A stretch of 64,000 nucleotides of DNA from an uncultured Lachnospiraceae bacterium (GCA_934899185.1 CAKXYI010000006.1:41181-105180), one strand, 5' to 3'. Positions 26,301 to 33,486 are shown, numbered from the stretch's first letter. The notes: generated by a model from the letters alone, not told the origin. Made by a program: numbers and translations.

Positions 26301-26600
26301 CGTCTTATTTCCGAGGGCGTGTTAAAAGAGGAACAGTCCTATAAGCAGTTGCATGAATTGGGATTTCATATGACAGATTCTTTCTACAAAAATGATATTG
26401 TCTATTATGAGAAAAACGGTGAGTATTTTACGGAGAGGTTTTTATCGAGAACCATGCCTCAAAAAAGAAATTATATTGAAACAAAACCAATAGATGCCCC
26501 GAAGTTTAGTAAACAAGATCGACATCAGTTTGGGTTAGGTAAAACATCTTGTATAAGAAAGTATCATGTGGATATTTTAGGGAATATGTATTTTGGTTAA
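23307..26600 (+). CDS. cas9: CRISPR-associated endonuclease Cas9 (compact, II-C-like)
   Basis: 1097-aa RNA-guided DNA endonuclease. RuvC-I Asp8 is in GLDIGVASVGW, followed by an Arg-rich bridge helix (VDRRSARQVRRLTRRRKTR) and a compact REC region with KHRGISYLDDAEF. RuvC-II Glu515 is in VIEMPRDRN. The HNH domain is CLYSGKN to EIDHIIPKS with His603, Asn617 and Asn626. RuvC-III has His744/Asp747 in HHAVDAM, and a PAM-interacting C-terminal region follows. All catalytic positions are intact. Start 23307 follows GGAGGAGAAGTT; an upstream ATG has no ribosome site. Size and the lack of csn2 suggest subtype II-C, but without a full cas set this is inference. No cas2; cas1 is a fragment. Confidence 0.95.
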   Translation: MGIRVGLDIGVASVGWTVISVEDEIKILESGSNLFECADASKNVDRRSARQVRRLTRRRKTRIFDYQKLWKNSGMQIPEDVCNNQLELRVNGLQQELSLDEIYWVLLTMLKHRGISYLDDAEFDGAVSGSDYQKGLSINQNKINEGQYPCQIQLDRLLHYGKYRGQISVSEEDENIILSNVFTTSAYQAEVEHFLEKQQEYHTQISPEFVKKYLEIFGRKRAYYEGPGNELSRTDYGIYTTALDDAGKYITEQNLFSRLIGHCSVNPDEERAAGASFTAQEFNALNDLCNLKVNGEKLTEEQKRAIVFEYKNATTVSPRKIIKKAIGEDIVSLEGARIDKSEKELFHTMETYRKLKKALAELDVDIDAYDVALWDEVVRILTINTERDGILTALDDADIHFSSDETKEQEIRDLLIMFRRKNGASFSKWQSFGLSIMHDMIPMMYSQPKNQMQILTDMGVFKSRVDCYKESKYIPKDMVTKEIYNPVVVRSVRVTINILNALIKKYGVLEEVVIEMPRDRNEEEQRKRITDAQKKNEKELNTILDYIKDAYGIRIQEEDFRKQKNLVMKLKLWNEQDGVCLYSGKNIAIEDLLNEPQMFEIDHIIPKSISFDDSRSNKVLVYATENQKKGNMTPYMYLHEINREYDFHEFMSVVLTRKNALGTRKVNNLLNREDITKVGVLKGFINRNLNDTRYASRVVLNSLQDYFKAHETGTKVKVVRGAFTSEMRKALRLSKNRDETYAHHAVDAMIMCFAMMGYEDYQVLMRQVVDFDSEEIKDRNRWNEVFTDRTYEEQMYANRLYTIKKLISEAEKRVKYWHKVDTKPNRGLSNATIYGTREYEGKTFRISKLDIYSAEKSNGYKTLKKMIEDGNQDRILMYKNDPRTWQDLMSIYRMYPDATNPFKEYEKETGDYLRKYSKKHNGPKITTLKYMDGEVNSCIDLSQNYGFEKGSKKVILDSLNPYRMDVWYHEPSQAYYLVGVKYADLKADGSIDEENYTRRLISEGVLKEEQSYKQLHELGFHMTDSFYKNDIVYYEKNGEYFTERFLSRTMPQKRNYIETKPIDAPKFSKQDRHQFGLGKTSCIRKYHVDILGNMYFG

Positions 26601-26616
26601 AAGAAAGGCAGGATAT

Positions 26617-26877
26617 ATGCCGATTGTTATACAAACACTTGCGGGTGTAGATTATACAGTCTATGTGTATTTTGATGATGGAACGGTGCGCTTGTTCGAT
26701 GCAAAAAATTTGATCCATCGTGGAGGTGTCTTTGAACCATTGAAAAATGAAGAAAGATTTAAAAAATGTCTTACGGTGTTAAATGATACGGTTGCTTGGG
26801 ATATGGATGGAACGAGGAGTACCGAGGCGAGTGTATTTATTGTTGCTCCGGTTTTAGTACCTGTACAAATTAAGTGA
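26617..26877 (+). CDS. DUF2442-like small protein, C-terminus encoded by first CRISPR repeat
   Basis: 86-aa protein beginning MPIVIQTLAGVDYTVYVYFD, with DDGTVRLFDAKNLIHRGGVF and NDTVAWDMDG, which fits the DUF2442 pattern (a small fold often paired with DUF4160, sometimes viewed as toxin-antitoxin-like). GGCAGGA precedes ATG 26617, 16 nt after cas9 stops. No DUF4160 partner is visible. The last eight codons (VLVPVQIK) and the stop lie inside CRISPR repeat 1, so the array either replaced the native 3' end or grew into the gene. Function in this locus is unknown. Confidence 0.6.
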   Translation: MPIVIQTLAGVDYTVYVYFDDGTVRLFDAKNLIHRGGVFEPLKNEERFKKCLTVLNDTVAWDMDGTRSTEASVFIVAPVLVPVQIK

Positions 26878-27082
26878 ATATAAAATACATATACGAAGAA
26901 ATTCAAATACAGCACGGTTTTAGTACCTGTACAAATTAAGTGAATATAAAATATTTGCTCCCATAAAATTATGGCGGTTTGGTTTTAGTACCTGTACAAA
27001 TTAAGTGAATATAAAATCACCTCGTCTTCACTGTCCTGACTTGTAAGTTTTAGTACCTGTACAAATTAAGTGAATGTAAAAT
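26851..27082 (+). CRISPR. CRISPR array, 4 repeats of 36 bp, 3 spacers
   Basis: Repeats at 26851-26886, 26917-26952, 26982-27017 and 27047-27082; all begin GTTTTAGTACCTGTACAAAT. The first three are identical and the fourth differs at position 30 (A to G). Spacers are 30, 29 and 29 bp. The GTTTTAG end and the downstream anti-repeat show that crRNAs read on the + strand. The degenerate repeat marks the old end near the tracrRNA, so the newest spacer should be beside the DUF2442-like gene. The short array agrees with loss of the adaptation genes. Confidence 0.97.
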
Positions 27083-27102
27083 ATGTGCATATTTTGTGCA
27101 AC

Positions 27103-27131
27103 TTGACGAATCCTACAAAAGATGCTATTGT
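27103..27131 (+). promoter_or_regulatory. tracrRNA promoter
   Basis: TTGACG (27103-27108), 17 nt, TATTGT (27126-27131) with an extended -10 TG at 27123-27124. Predicted start near 27138. Confidence 0.7.
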
Positions 27132-27137
27132 AACTTT

Positions 27138-27230
27138 AGGTCGGAAGATTTTATATTCACTTAATTTGTACAGACCTACTAAAATAAGGCTTTATGCCGA
27201 AATCAGAACACCGAAAGGTGTTCTTTTTTT
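27138..27230 (+). ncRNA. tracrRNA
   Basis: The anti-repeat at 27148-27184 complements the CRISPR repeat: 26 nt perfectly (upper stem), then a small bulge (ACC against one repeat base), then TACTAAAAT (lower stem, ending in a G-U pair). It is followed by AAGGC-TTTAT-GCC (nexus-like hairpin) and GAACACC-GAAA-GGTGTTC plus seven T (terminator hairpin, 27206-27230). It has its own promoter and the same orientation as the array. The 5' end is inferred from the promoter. Confidence 0.92.
27206..27230 (+). terminator. Intrinsic terminator of tracrRNA
   Basis: Seven-base-pair stem GAACACC/GGTGTTC with a GAAA tetraloop and T7. It also forms the 3' hairpin of the tracrRNA. Confidence 0.92.
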
Positions 27231-27250
27231 CTTTTAAGGAGGAAATGCGT

Positions 27251-27592
27251 ATGGGGTTTCGTGTGGTAATGTTGGAAACAGAGCAACAGATGCAGGTAAA
27301 ACTGGATAATCTAGTCATCAATCGTTTGGAAGGGGATATTTGGATTCCACTCTCTGATATTTCTATGTTGATCATTGACAATTTGATGACAAAATTAACA
27401 ACCAGGTTGTTATGTGCATTAGCAGAGTATAATATTGGTGTGGTGATCTGTGACGCGTCACATCATCCCAAAGGATACTATGGAGCATATGATATTCATA
27501 GTCGTATCTCAACTGGAATTTTTGAAAGCAACATGAAGTCCCCATCATTATTTCTTAACCAAATCTTAAACACTTGCCTCATTGAATCTTAA
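27251..27592 (+). pseudogene. cas1: Truncated cas1 (N-terminal fragment)
   Basis: 113 codons, against about 290-300 for Cas1. The N-terminal beta-domain is recognisable: MGFRVVMLETEQQ, then GDIWIPLSDISMLIIDN, then LAEYNIGVVICDASHHPKGY and YGAYDIHSR. Homology ends soon after HSRIS; the last 25 or so residues are unrelated. The catalytic C-terminal helical domain (metal Glu/His/Asp) is missing, so it cannot act as an integrase. AAGGAGG precedes ATG 27251 at good spacing (ATG 27245 is possible). No cas2 or cas1 remnant appears downstream; a strong terminator follows. Confidence 0.85.
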
Positions 27593-27598
27593 TGGCAC

Positions 27599-27646
27599 AA
27601 AAGCCACAATAGATATGTAAGAAAAACATATCTGTTGTGGCTTTTT
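27599..27646 (+). terminator. Strong terminator after the cas1 fragment
   Basis: A long imperfect stem, AAAAGCCACAA-AGATATGT pairing with ACATATCT-TTGTGGCTTTT, ending in T5. It closes the CRISPR locus before the dlt-like operon. Confidence 0.85.
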
Positions 27647-27680
27647 CTATATGGAAAATACAGCTATTTCTAAAGAAAAG

Positions 27681-27722
27681 GTTTAGAAAAGTTAAGAAGT
27701 GCTTTTAGGGGATTGTTAAGAA
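27681..27722 (+). promoter_or_regulatory. Tandem TTAAGA-type boxes upstream of the dlt-like operon
   Basis: GTTTAGAA (27681), GTTAAGAA (27691), a weaker TTTAGG (27704) and GTTAAGAA (27715) lie at roughly one-helical-turn steps. Inverted copies TTCTTAAC and TCTTAAAC sit at 27552-27571 with 11-bp pitch. Such direct repeats are typical operators of OmpR-family response regulators. The regulator is not in the window. Confidence 0.4.
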
Positions 27723-27815
27723 ATAAATATCATACTAGAGGGCGAAAAAAGATTGTAACAAATGATGGGTTTCTACGTCTAATGATAGAAGACAAGAGAG
27801 AAAGGACAGAGAAAG

Positions 27816-29456
27816 ATGAAGAATGTACTGGATTATTTGGAAAAAACAGCAAAGAAGTATCCGACACAGATCGCTGTGGAGGACCAGCATACATCCTTGA
27901 TGTGGGCGGAACTGGTCTATCGGGCAAAGCGGATCGGCAGTACCCTGTGCGATCAGATAAAAAGACAGGATGCCGTGGTTATCGTGGCAGAAAAGAGCAC
28001 ACAGACCCTGGCCCTTATGTTTGGCATTTTGTATGCGGGAGGCTTTTATGTGATGGTCGATCCTATGCAGCCTCAAGACCGTATCCAGAGGATCTTTTCG
28101 GTTTTACGACCAAGCCTTGTGATCGCAGATGAAAAATACATAGAAAATTTAAATCATATCCTAAGCACCATGCAAAGGGAGGAAACAGAGGACAGACAAA
28201 AGATCATGGATATGCAGACTCTGCTTTCTTCCCCTGATGTGACGAATAATGGTGTAGAGGATAAGGATACTGTGGAAAATGCAGCGGACCAGCCTTGGAA
28301 TGATCTGGTCGCGGAAGTCAAACTCCAGAAGATCCGTGCGCAGAGTCAGTCGACCGACATCCTCTATGGTATTTTTACTTCCGGATCCACCGGCATGCCA
28401 AAAGGAATTGCCGTCAGTCACGGTGCAGTTATTGATTTTATTTCACATTTCACCCAGACGTTTTCCATCACAAAAGAAGACCGGCTGGGCAACCAGGCGC
28501 CTTTTGACTTTGATGTGTCGGTCAAGGATATCTATTCCTGCGTGATGACCGGGGCGACCTTGGTACTTATACCACGCACCTATTTTTCGGCACCGCCACT
28601 GCTTTTGGACTATCTGTGCGACCGGCATGTGACAAGTCTGACTTGGGCAGTATCGGCACTGACCATTATTTCTTCTTTGGGAGGCTTGAAATACCGGGTG
28701 CCGACTGAGATCAGGCGAGTCATGTTCAGTGGTGAGGTCATGCCAAACAAACAGTTAAAACTCTGGCAGGATGCCTTGCCTGACGCTGTGTTCGTAAACC
28801 TCTACGGACCATCGGAGATCACCTGCAACTGCACCTATCACATCATCGACCATGCGGTGACCGAGGGCGAAAAATTGCCGATCGGAAAAGCATTTGCCGG
28901 AAGACAGGTCTTTCTTTTGGATGAGCATAATAGACTCATCACAGAAGCCGGGCGGCAGGGAGAAATCTGTGTGAGCGGGCAGTCCCTTGCCAATGGTTAT
29001 TACAACAATGAACTGGAGACAAGAAAGCGATTCTGTTATCTGGAAAAAGATCAGTTGCCATCCGATATGACAGGGCAAAGTCTGGTGGAAGGGCAGCGTT
29101 TCTATCATACAGGCGATCTGGGATATTTTGATGAGGAAGGACTGCTCTATTTCTGCGGACGCAAGGATTTTCAGATCAAACACATGGGACACAGGATCGA
29201 ACTGGAGGAGATCGAGCAGGCCATGGATATGGTGCCAAATCTCAAGCGTTCTTGCTGTCTGATGGATGCAGCACACAACCGGATCGTTGCCTTTTATCTG
29301 GGAAATGTGAAAAGCGCAGAGATCCGCAGGTCGCTGAAAGAACATGTGCCGGATTATATGGTGCCGCGTAAGTTCATTCAGGCAGAGTCTTTTCCGCTCA
29401 ATAAAAACGGAAAGACCGACCGTGCCTATTTTAAGAGCATCTTGGAATCGGCATAA
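27816..29456 (+). CDS. DltA/NRPS-like amino-acid adenylating ligase
   Basis: 546-aa stand-alone adenylation enzyme that would activate an amino acid with ATP and load it on the carrier protein encoded two genes later. Core motifs are A3 FTSGSTGMPKGIAVSHG, A5 NLYGPSEITCNC, A7 YHTGDLGY, A8 GRKDFQIKHMGHRIELEEIE and A10 Lys in NKNGKTDR. It is about 40 aa longer than typical DltA, with an insert near residues 110-165. First gene of a five-gene operon. D-Ala is the default substrate of DltA, but the decarboxylase next door suggests another amino acid. RBS AAAGGACAGAG precedes the ATG. Confidence 0.88.
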   Translation: MKNVLDYLEKTAKKYPTQIAVEDQHTSLMWAELVYRAKRIGSTLCDQIKRQDAVVIVAEKSTQTLALMFGILYAGGFYVMVDPMQPQDRIQRIFSVLRPSLVIADEKYIENLNHILSTMQREETEDRQKIMDMQTLLSSPDVTNNGVEDKDTVENAADQPWNDLVAEVKLQKIRAQSQSTDILYGIFTSGSTGMPKGIAVSHGAVIDFISHFTQTFSITKEDRLGNQAPFDFDVSVKDIYSCVMTGATLVLIPRTYFSAPPLLLDYLCDRHVTSLTWAVSALTIISSLGGLKYRVPTEIRRVMFSGEVMPNKQLKLWQDALPDAVFVNLYGPSEITCNCTYHIIDHAVTEGEKLPIGKAFAGRQVFLLDEHNRLITEAGRQGEICVSGQSLANGYYNNELETRKRFCYLEKDQLPSDMTGQSLVEGQRFYHTGDLGYFDEEGLLYFCGRKDFQIKHMGHRIELEEIEQAMDMVPNLKRSCCLMDAAHNRIVAFYLGNVKSAEIRRSLKEHVPDYMVPRKFIQAESFPLNKNGKTDRAYFKSILESA

Positions 29457-29480
29457 AGAAAAAGATAGGAGACAGGAAAC

Positions 29481-30680
29481 ATGCAAGAAGAAAATTTTCC
29501 TTACATAGATCGGTTGGATGAGACCGTTTTGGATGAAGCCATCCTGCGCTTTGGTACACCGACCTATGTCTTTGATGTAGAGCAGGCAAAAAAGCGCGCC
29601 CGGGCATTCCGTGGGATCCTGAGGCACAGGGCAGACCTTTGCTACGCCATGAAAGCCAATCCCTTTTTGGTAAGAGCCCTGGCAGAGGAAGTCGATCGCA
29701 TCGAAGTGTGTTCCATGGGTGAGTTCCGCATCTGTCAGCAAAAAGAGATCCCGGCGGAGAACCTTTTGATCTCCGGTGTGATGAAAGACCGGGATGATCT
29801 GTGGGAGATTTTGGAGACTTATGGAAACCGCTGCCATTATACGATCGAGTCCTTAAATCAATATGCTATTTTAAATGAATGGGCAAGAAGCAGCGGGAAA
29901 AGGGTCTCGGTATACTTGCGCCTGACCTCGGGCAACCAGTTCGGCATGGATGAGGAGACGCTGACCAATATCGTGGAACTGGAACAGGACAAGAATCTTT
30001 TGGAGATCTGTGGTATCCACTATTTTTCCGGGACACAGAAGAAGCGGAAAAAGACCTTGGAGGAATTGACATATCTGGATGAAGTCTTTGCCCGTCTAAA
30101 GGAAAAAACAGGCTATCAGGTGACGGAACTGGAATACGGACCGGGGCTGGCAGTGCCTTATTTTGCGAGACAGACGGATGAACGCTTTGAGACATTAGAA
30201 GCCATTGCGGATATCTTGACAAAGATGCAGTGGCAGGGCAAGGTCACCTTGGAAATGGGGCGTGCCTTTGTGGCGGATTGTGGCTATTACATTACGACGG
30301 TCAAGGATACCAAGCGAAGCGGTGACCAAAATTACTGCATTATCGATGGCGGTATGCATCAGGTCAATTATGACGGACAGATCCGGGGCATGTATCAGCC
30401 AAAACTTACCATCCGTCCGCAGGGGACCAGGGGCATCTACCAAGACTGGACGATCTGCGGGGAACTCTGCACAGGAAACGATATTCTGGTACAGAATTTC
30501 AAGATTGATGATCTGCGGGTCGGATCGACCATCATCTTTGAAAATACCGGAGCCTATGCGGTCACGGAGGGCATGGCACTTTTCTTAAGTCATGTGCTTC
30601 CGGCGGTCATTCTCTACGATCCGGTCGCTGGTTTTACGCAAGTCCGGGCAAGACGCGAGACTTATGTTTGGAACTCATAA
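29481..30680 (+). CDS. Fold-type III PLP-dependent decarboxylase within a dlt-like operon
   Basis: 399-aa enzyme of the LysA/ornithine decarboxylase fold. The PLP Lys58 is in CYAMKANPF, the PLP-stacking His in GIHYFSGTQ, and the phosphate-binding glycine motif is altered to EYGPGLAVPYF. EMGRAF replaces the usual E-P-G-R. Cys330 and Asp334 (GELCTGND) match the catalytic C-x-x-x-D of decarboxylases, and a Tyr in NTGAYAV completes the site. Located between the adenylating ligase and the carrier protein. A precedent is BtrK of butirosin biosynthesis, which decarboxylates a glutamyl group while bound to an acyl carrier. A free diaminopimelate decarboxylase or a racemase role is also possible. Confidence 0.85.
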   Translation: MQEENFPYIDRLDETVLDEAILRFGTPTYVFDVEQAKKRARAFRGILRHRADLCYAMKANPFLVRALAEEVDRIEVCSMGEFRICQQKEIPAENLLISGVMKDRDDLWEILETYGNRCHYTIESLNQYAILNEWARSSGKRVSVYLRLTSGNQFGMDEETLTNIVELEQDKNLLEICGIHYFSGTQKKRKKTLEELTYLDEVFARLKEKTGYQVTELEYGPGLAVPYFARQTDERFETLEAIADILTKMQWQGKVTLEMGRAFVADCGYYITTVKDTKRSGDQNYCIIDGGMHQVNYDGQIRGMYQPKLTIRPQGTRGIYQDWTICGELCTGNDILVQNFKIDDLRVGSTIIFENTGAYAVTEGMALFLSHVLPAVILYDPVAGFTQVRARRETYVWNS

Positions 30681-30707
30681 AAATACAGAATCAGAGGAGA
30701 AATAAAA

Positions 30708-30935
30708 ATGGAAGAATTACTTACTATCTTAAATGACGTGGATGACAGCATTGATTGGGAGCATGAGGAGGGATTGATCGATAATCGTATCTTAGATTCC
30801 TTTGGTGTGATTTCCCTTGTGGCAGAATTGGACGAGACTTTTGATATTGAGATAGAAGCATCCGAGATCATTCCGCAGAATTTTAATTCCGTGCAAGCCA
30901 TCTATGCTATGGTAAAGAGATTGCAGGAGAACTAA
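30708..30935 (+). CDS. Carrier protein, DltC-like
   Basis: 75-aa acidic four-helix carrier protein. The phosphopantetheine site is Ser31 in ILDSFGVISL (DS-F rather than the more common DS-L/M). Length and charge match DltC/ACP. It lies 27 nt after the decarboxylase and 1 nt before the MBOAT gene, so it probably carries the activated amino acid, possibly during decarboxylation, and hands it to the membrane acyltransferase. RBS GAGGAGAAA. Confidence 0.9.
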   Translation: MEELLTILNDVDDSIDWEHEEGLIDNRILDSFGVISLVAELDETFDIEIEASEIIPQNFNSVQAIYAMVKRLQEN

Positions 30936-30936
30936 G

Positions 30937-32475
30937 ATGGCTTACCATGAAGTGACCTATCTCTTTCTCTTTCTGCCACTGGTGCTGATTGCCTATCAGA
31001 TCGTGCCACAAAAGAGGCGCTGGTGTGTCCTACTTCTGGCAGGATATGCATTCTTTTGGTCTTTTAGCAAAAGTCTGGTATTGGTGCTGATGGCAACGTC
31101 CATGTTTACGCATTATATCGGGCTTTGGCTGGAACGGGTCAAAGAGGACGGAGATAAGAAAAAACAAAAGTGGATTTTATTTTTTGGTGTCTTTGTCCTG
31201 CTGGCTGTGTTGGGCTATTTAAAGTATGCAAATTTCTTTGTAGAAAATGTCAATGGTCTGCTGACGGCAGTGGGTAAGTCAGGCATGACACTGGAGACGA
31301 AAAAAATAGCCGTTCCCATCGGTATTTCTTTTTACACCTTGCAGGCGATCGGCTATATGGCAGATGTCTACTGGGGCAAGATCCCGGCAGAACGACATCT
31401 TGGAAAAGTGGCACTTTTCCTAGGCTTTTTCCCACAGATCATGGAAGGTCCCATCGCCATGTATTCCCAGACAGCGGATGCGCTGTGGAGCGGAGAAAGC
31501 CTGAAATCCGAAAATCTGGCGCAGGGATCTATCCGTATCCTTTGGGGACTTTTTAAAAAGTTGATCATTGCTGACCGCCTTTATTATCTGGTGACAGAGG
31601 TCTTTGACCATTATGAGAACTATAGCGGTGCCATTGTGATCGTGGCAGCCGTTTCCTATGCTGTGCAGTTGTATATGGAGTTTTCCGGCTGTATGGATAT
31701 CGTGATCGGAAGCGGACAGATGTTTGGCGTGAAATTGCCGGAGAATTTCAACCAGCCCTTTGCCTCCAAGAGCGCAGCAGAGTTTTGGCGCAGGTGGCAT
31801 ATGACACTGGGTGTATGGTTCAAGACCTATGTCTTTTATCCGGTATCTGTTTCGCCATTCATGCGCAAATGGAACAAATTTGGGAAAAAACATGTGGGAA
31901 AATATCTGACAAAACTGGTCGGTTCTGCTATCGCCCTTTTCCCGGTCTGGCTTTTTAACGGACTCTGGCACGGACCGCAATGGAACTATATTTTTTATGG
32001 TATGTACTATTTTGTCATCCTCTTACTGGAAGTGGCATGTGAACCGCTCAAAGAAAAGTTTTATGATAAGACAGGTACGAGCGAGACGACAGGATGGTGG
32101 AATGTCCTGCGGATTGCAAAGACATGGATCATCATCTTTACCGGAGAACTTTTCTTCCGCGCCAATACGCTGACCGCCGGATTTTTCATGTTTGCAAGCA
32201 TTTTTCGGGGATTTACGCCGGCAAGACTCTGGGACGGAACCTTGCTCCGCATGGGACTGGATCTGGCAGATTATAGCATTATCATTGCCGGCTGTATCGT
32301 AGTCGGTATTGTGGGACATCTGCGGGAAAAGAAAAAACTGAGTCTGGATCAGATTGCTTCCATGCGTCTGCCGGCTCGTTGGGGACTTTATTATGCGCTT
32401 ATTTTTGCCGTAATCCTATTCGGCGCATATGGCGTGGGTTATCAACAGGTGGATTTGATTTATGCTGGATTTTAG
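30937..32475 (+). CDS. MBOAT family acyltransferase (DltB/AlgI-like)
   Basis: 512-aa polytopic membrane-bound O-acyltransferase with about 11-12 spans. The catalytic His345 is in FNGLWHGPQWNYIFYG, with a second conserved block EFWRRWHMTLGVWFKTYVFYPV. Length is nearer AlgI/PatA (about 500 aa) than DltB (about 400). It would accept the aminoacyl group from the carrier protein and pass it across the membrane toward a surface acceptor. It overlaps the next gene by 14 nt. Confidence 0.9.
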   Translation: MAYHEVTYLFLFLPLVLIAYQIVPQKRRWCVLLLAGYAFFWSFSKSLVLVLMATSMFTHYIGLWLERVKEDGDKKKQKWILFFGVFVLLAVLGYLKYANFFVENVNGLLTAVGKSGMTLETKKIAVPIGISFYTLQAIGYMADVYWGKIPAERHLGKVALFLGFFPQIMEGPIAMYSQTADALWSGESLKSENLAQGSIRILWGLFKKLIIADRLYYLVTEVFDHYENYSGAIVIVAAVSYAVQLYMEFSGCMDIVIGSGQMFGVKLPENFNQPFASKSAAEFWRRWHMTLGVWFKTYVFYPVSVSPFMRKWNKFGKKHVGKYLTKLVGSAIALFPVWLFNGLWHGPQWNYIFYGMYYFVILLLEVACEPLKEKFYDKTGTSETTGWWNVLRIAKTWIIIFTGELFFRANTLTAGFFMFASIFRGFTPARLWDGTLLRMGLDLADYSIIIAGCIVVGIVGHLREKKKLSLDQIASMRLPARWGLYYALIFAVILFGAYGVGYQQVDLIYAGF

Positions 32476-33451
32476 AGAAAAATTGAAAATTAAAAAATAT
32501 AGAAACAGCCTGTTTTTTATCATACTGGCACTGCTTATCATCGGCAGTTCTGCCGGGCTGTCCTATCTGTCCATGCAGGACGATCATCTGCTCCAGAGCC
32601 GCAATAAGAGCATGATCCGTATTCAAAAACAGAGGGAGGACTCATTGGATGTCCTCGTGGTCGGAGATAGTTTGAGTTACAGTGCCATCTCCCCCGTGAA
32701 AATGTGGGAGGAGAAGGGCATTGCATCCTATGTCTGTGGACAATCCGGGCAAAAGATACAGGAGACTTATTCCATGTTGGAGACTGCCTTTAAGACCCAG
32801 CATCCCAAGGTTGTCGTTATGGAGACAGGCCCTCTCTTTCGTGTACGCGGTAAGAGTGAAGAGATCAAGTCGACGCTTTCCGAGATGGGCAACCGCTATT
32901 TCCCAATCTTTCGCTACCATGATGTCTGGAAGACCCTGCTCTTTGGCAAAAAGTATACAGAGCAGGACTTTGAAGGCTATCTGGTGCGTGGGACAAAGAC
33001 TCCTTATACCAATGGCGATACCTATATGAGCGAGGCAAAGACGCTGGAGGAGATCAAGCCAAGCATTGATCTGTATATGCAAAAGATTATTGCCCTGTGC
33101 GAGAAAAATGATGCCAAACTTTTGTTGGTGAGTGTGCCGTCACCACACAATTATAATACGGCGCGTTGCAATGCGCTTGCGGCATATGCCAAGGAGAGTG
33201 GCATTGCCTATCTCAATCTCAATGATACAGCAAATCCGGTCGGGATCAACTGGCAGGTAGACTGTCTGGATAAGGGAGATCATTTGAATGTGTCCGGTGC
33301 CGAGAAGGTCAGCATCTATCTGGCTGCTTATCTTAAGGAAAACTATGATCTGCCGGATCATAGAGGGGAAGATGCCTATGCGTCCTATGCACAAATAGAA
33401 AAACAGTACGACCGTATCGTGAATGAGAAAATTCGAGAGATCCGTGAGTAA
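32462..33451 (+). CDS. Membrane-anchored SGNH/DltD-like protein
   Basis: 329-aa extracytoplasmic protein with one N-terminal membrane helix (FFIILALLIIGSSAGLSYLS) and an SGNH-hydrolase-like domain. Block I is VVGDSLSYSAI (Ser70), a Gly block is CGQSGQKI, and the C-terminal LDKGDHLNVSGAEK supplies the Asp/His. The role is analogous to DltD or AlgX/PatB, completing transfer of the acyl group to a wall polymer outside the cell. Last gene of the operon, followed by a terminator. Confidence 0.85.
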   Translation: MLDFREKLKIKKYRNSLFFIILALLIIGSSAGLSYLSMQDDHLLQSRNKSMIRIQKQREDSLDVLVVGDSLSYSAISPVKMWEEKGIASYVCGQSGQKIQETYSMLETAFKTQHPKVVVMETGPLFRVRGKSEEIKSTLSEMGNRYFPIFRYHDVWKTLLFGKKYTEQDFEGYLVRGTKTPYTNGDTYMSEAKTLEEIKPSIDLYMQKIIALCEKNDAKLLLVSVPSPHNYNTARCNALAAYAKESGIAYLNLNDTANPVGINWQVDCLDKGDHLNVSGAEKVSIYLAAYLKENYDLPDHRGEDAYASYAQIEKQYDRIVNEKIREIRE

Positions 33452-33457
33452 AGAAAA

Positions 33458-33486
33458 AAGACAGGGAGTTTCCCTTGTCTTTTTTT
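33458..33486 (+). terminator. Terminator of the dlt-like operon
   Basis: AAAGACAGGG pairs with CCCTTGTCTTT (one G-U), followed by T-rich sequence. Confidence 0.85.

Noticed and set aside
28755..29837. Antisense open frame of 360 codons across the ligase and decarboxylase genes
   Set aside because: Shadow of two well-supported sense genes; no start signal or recognisable motif.
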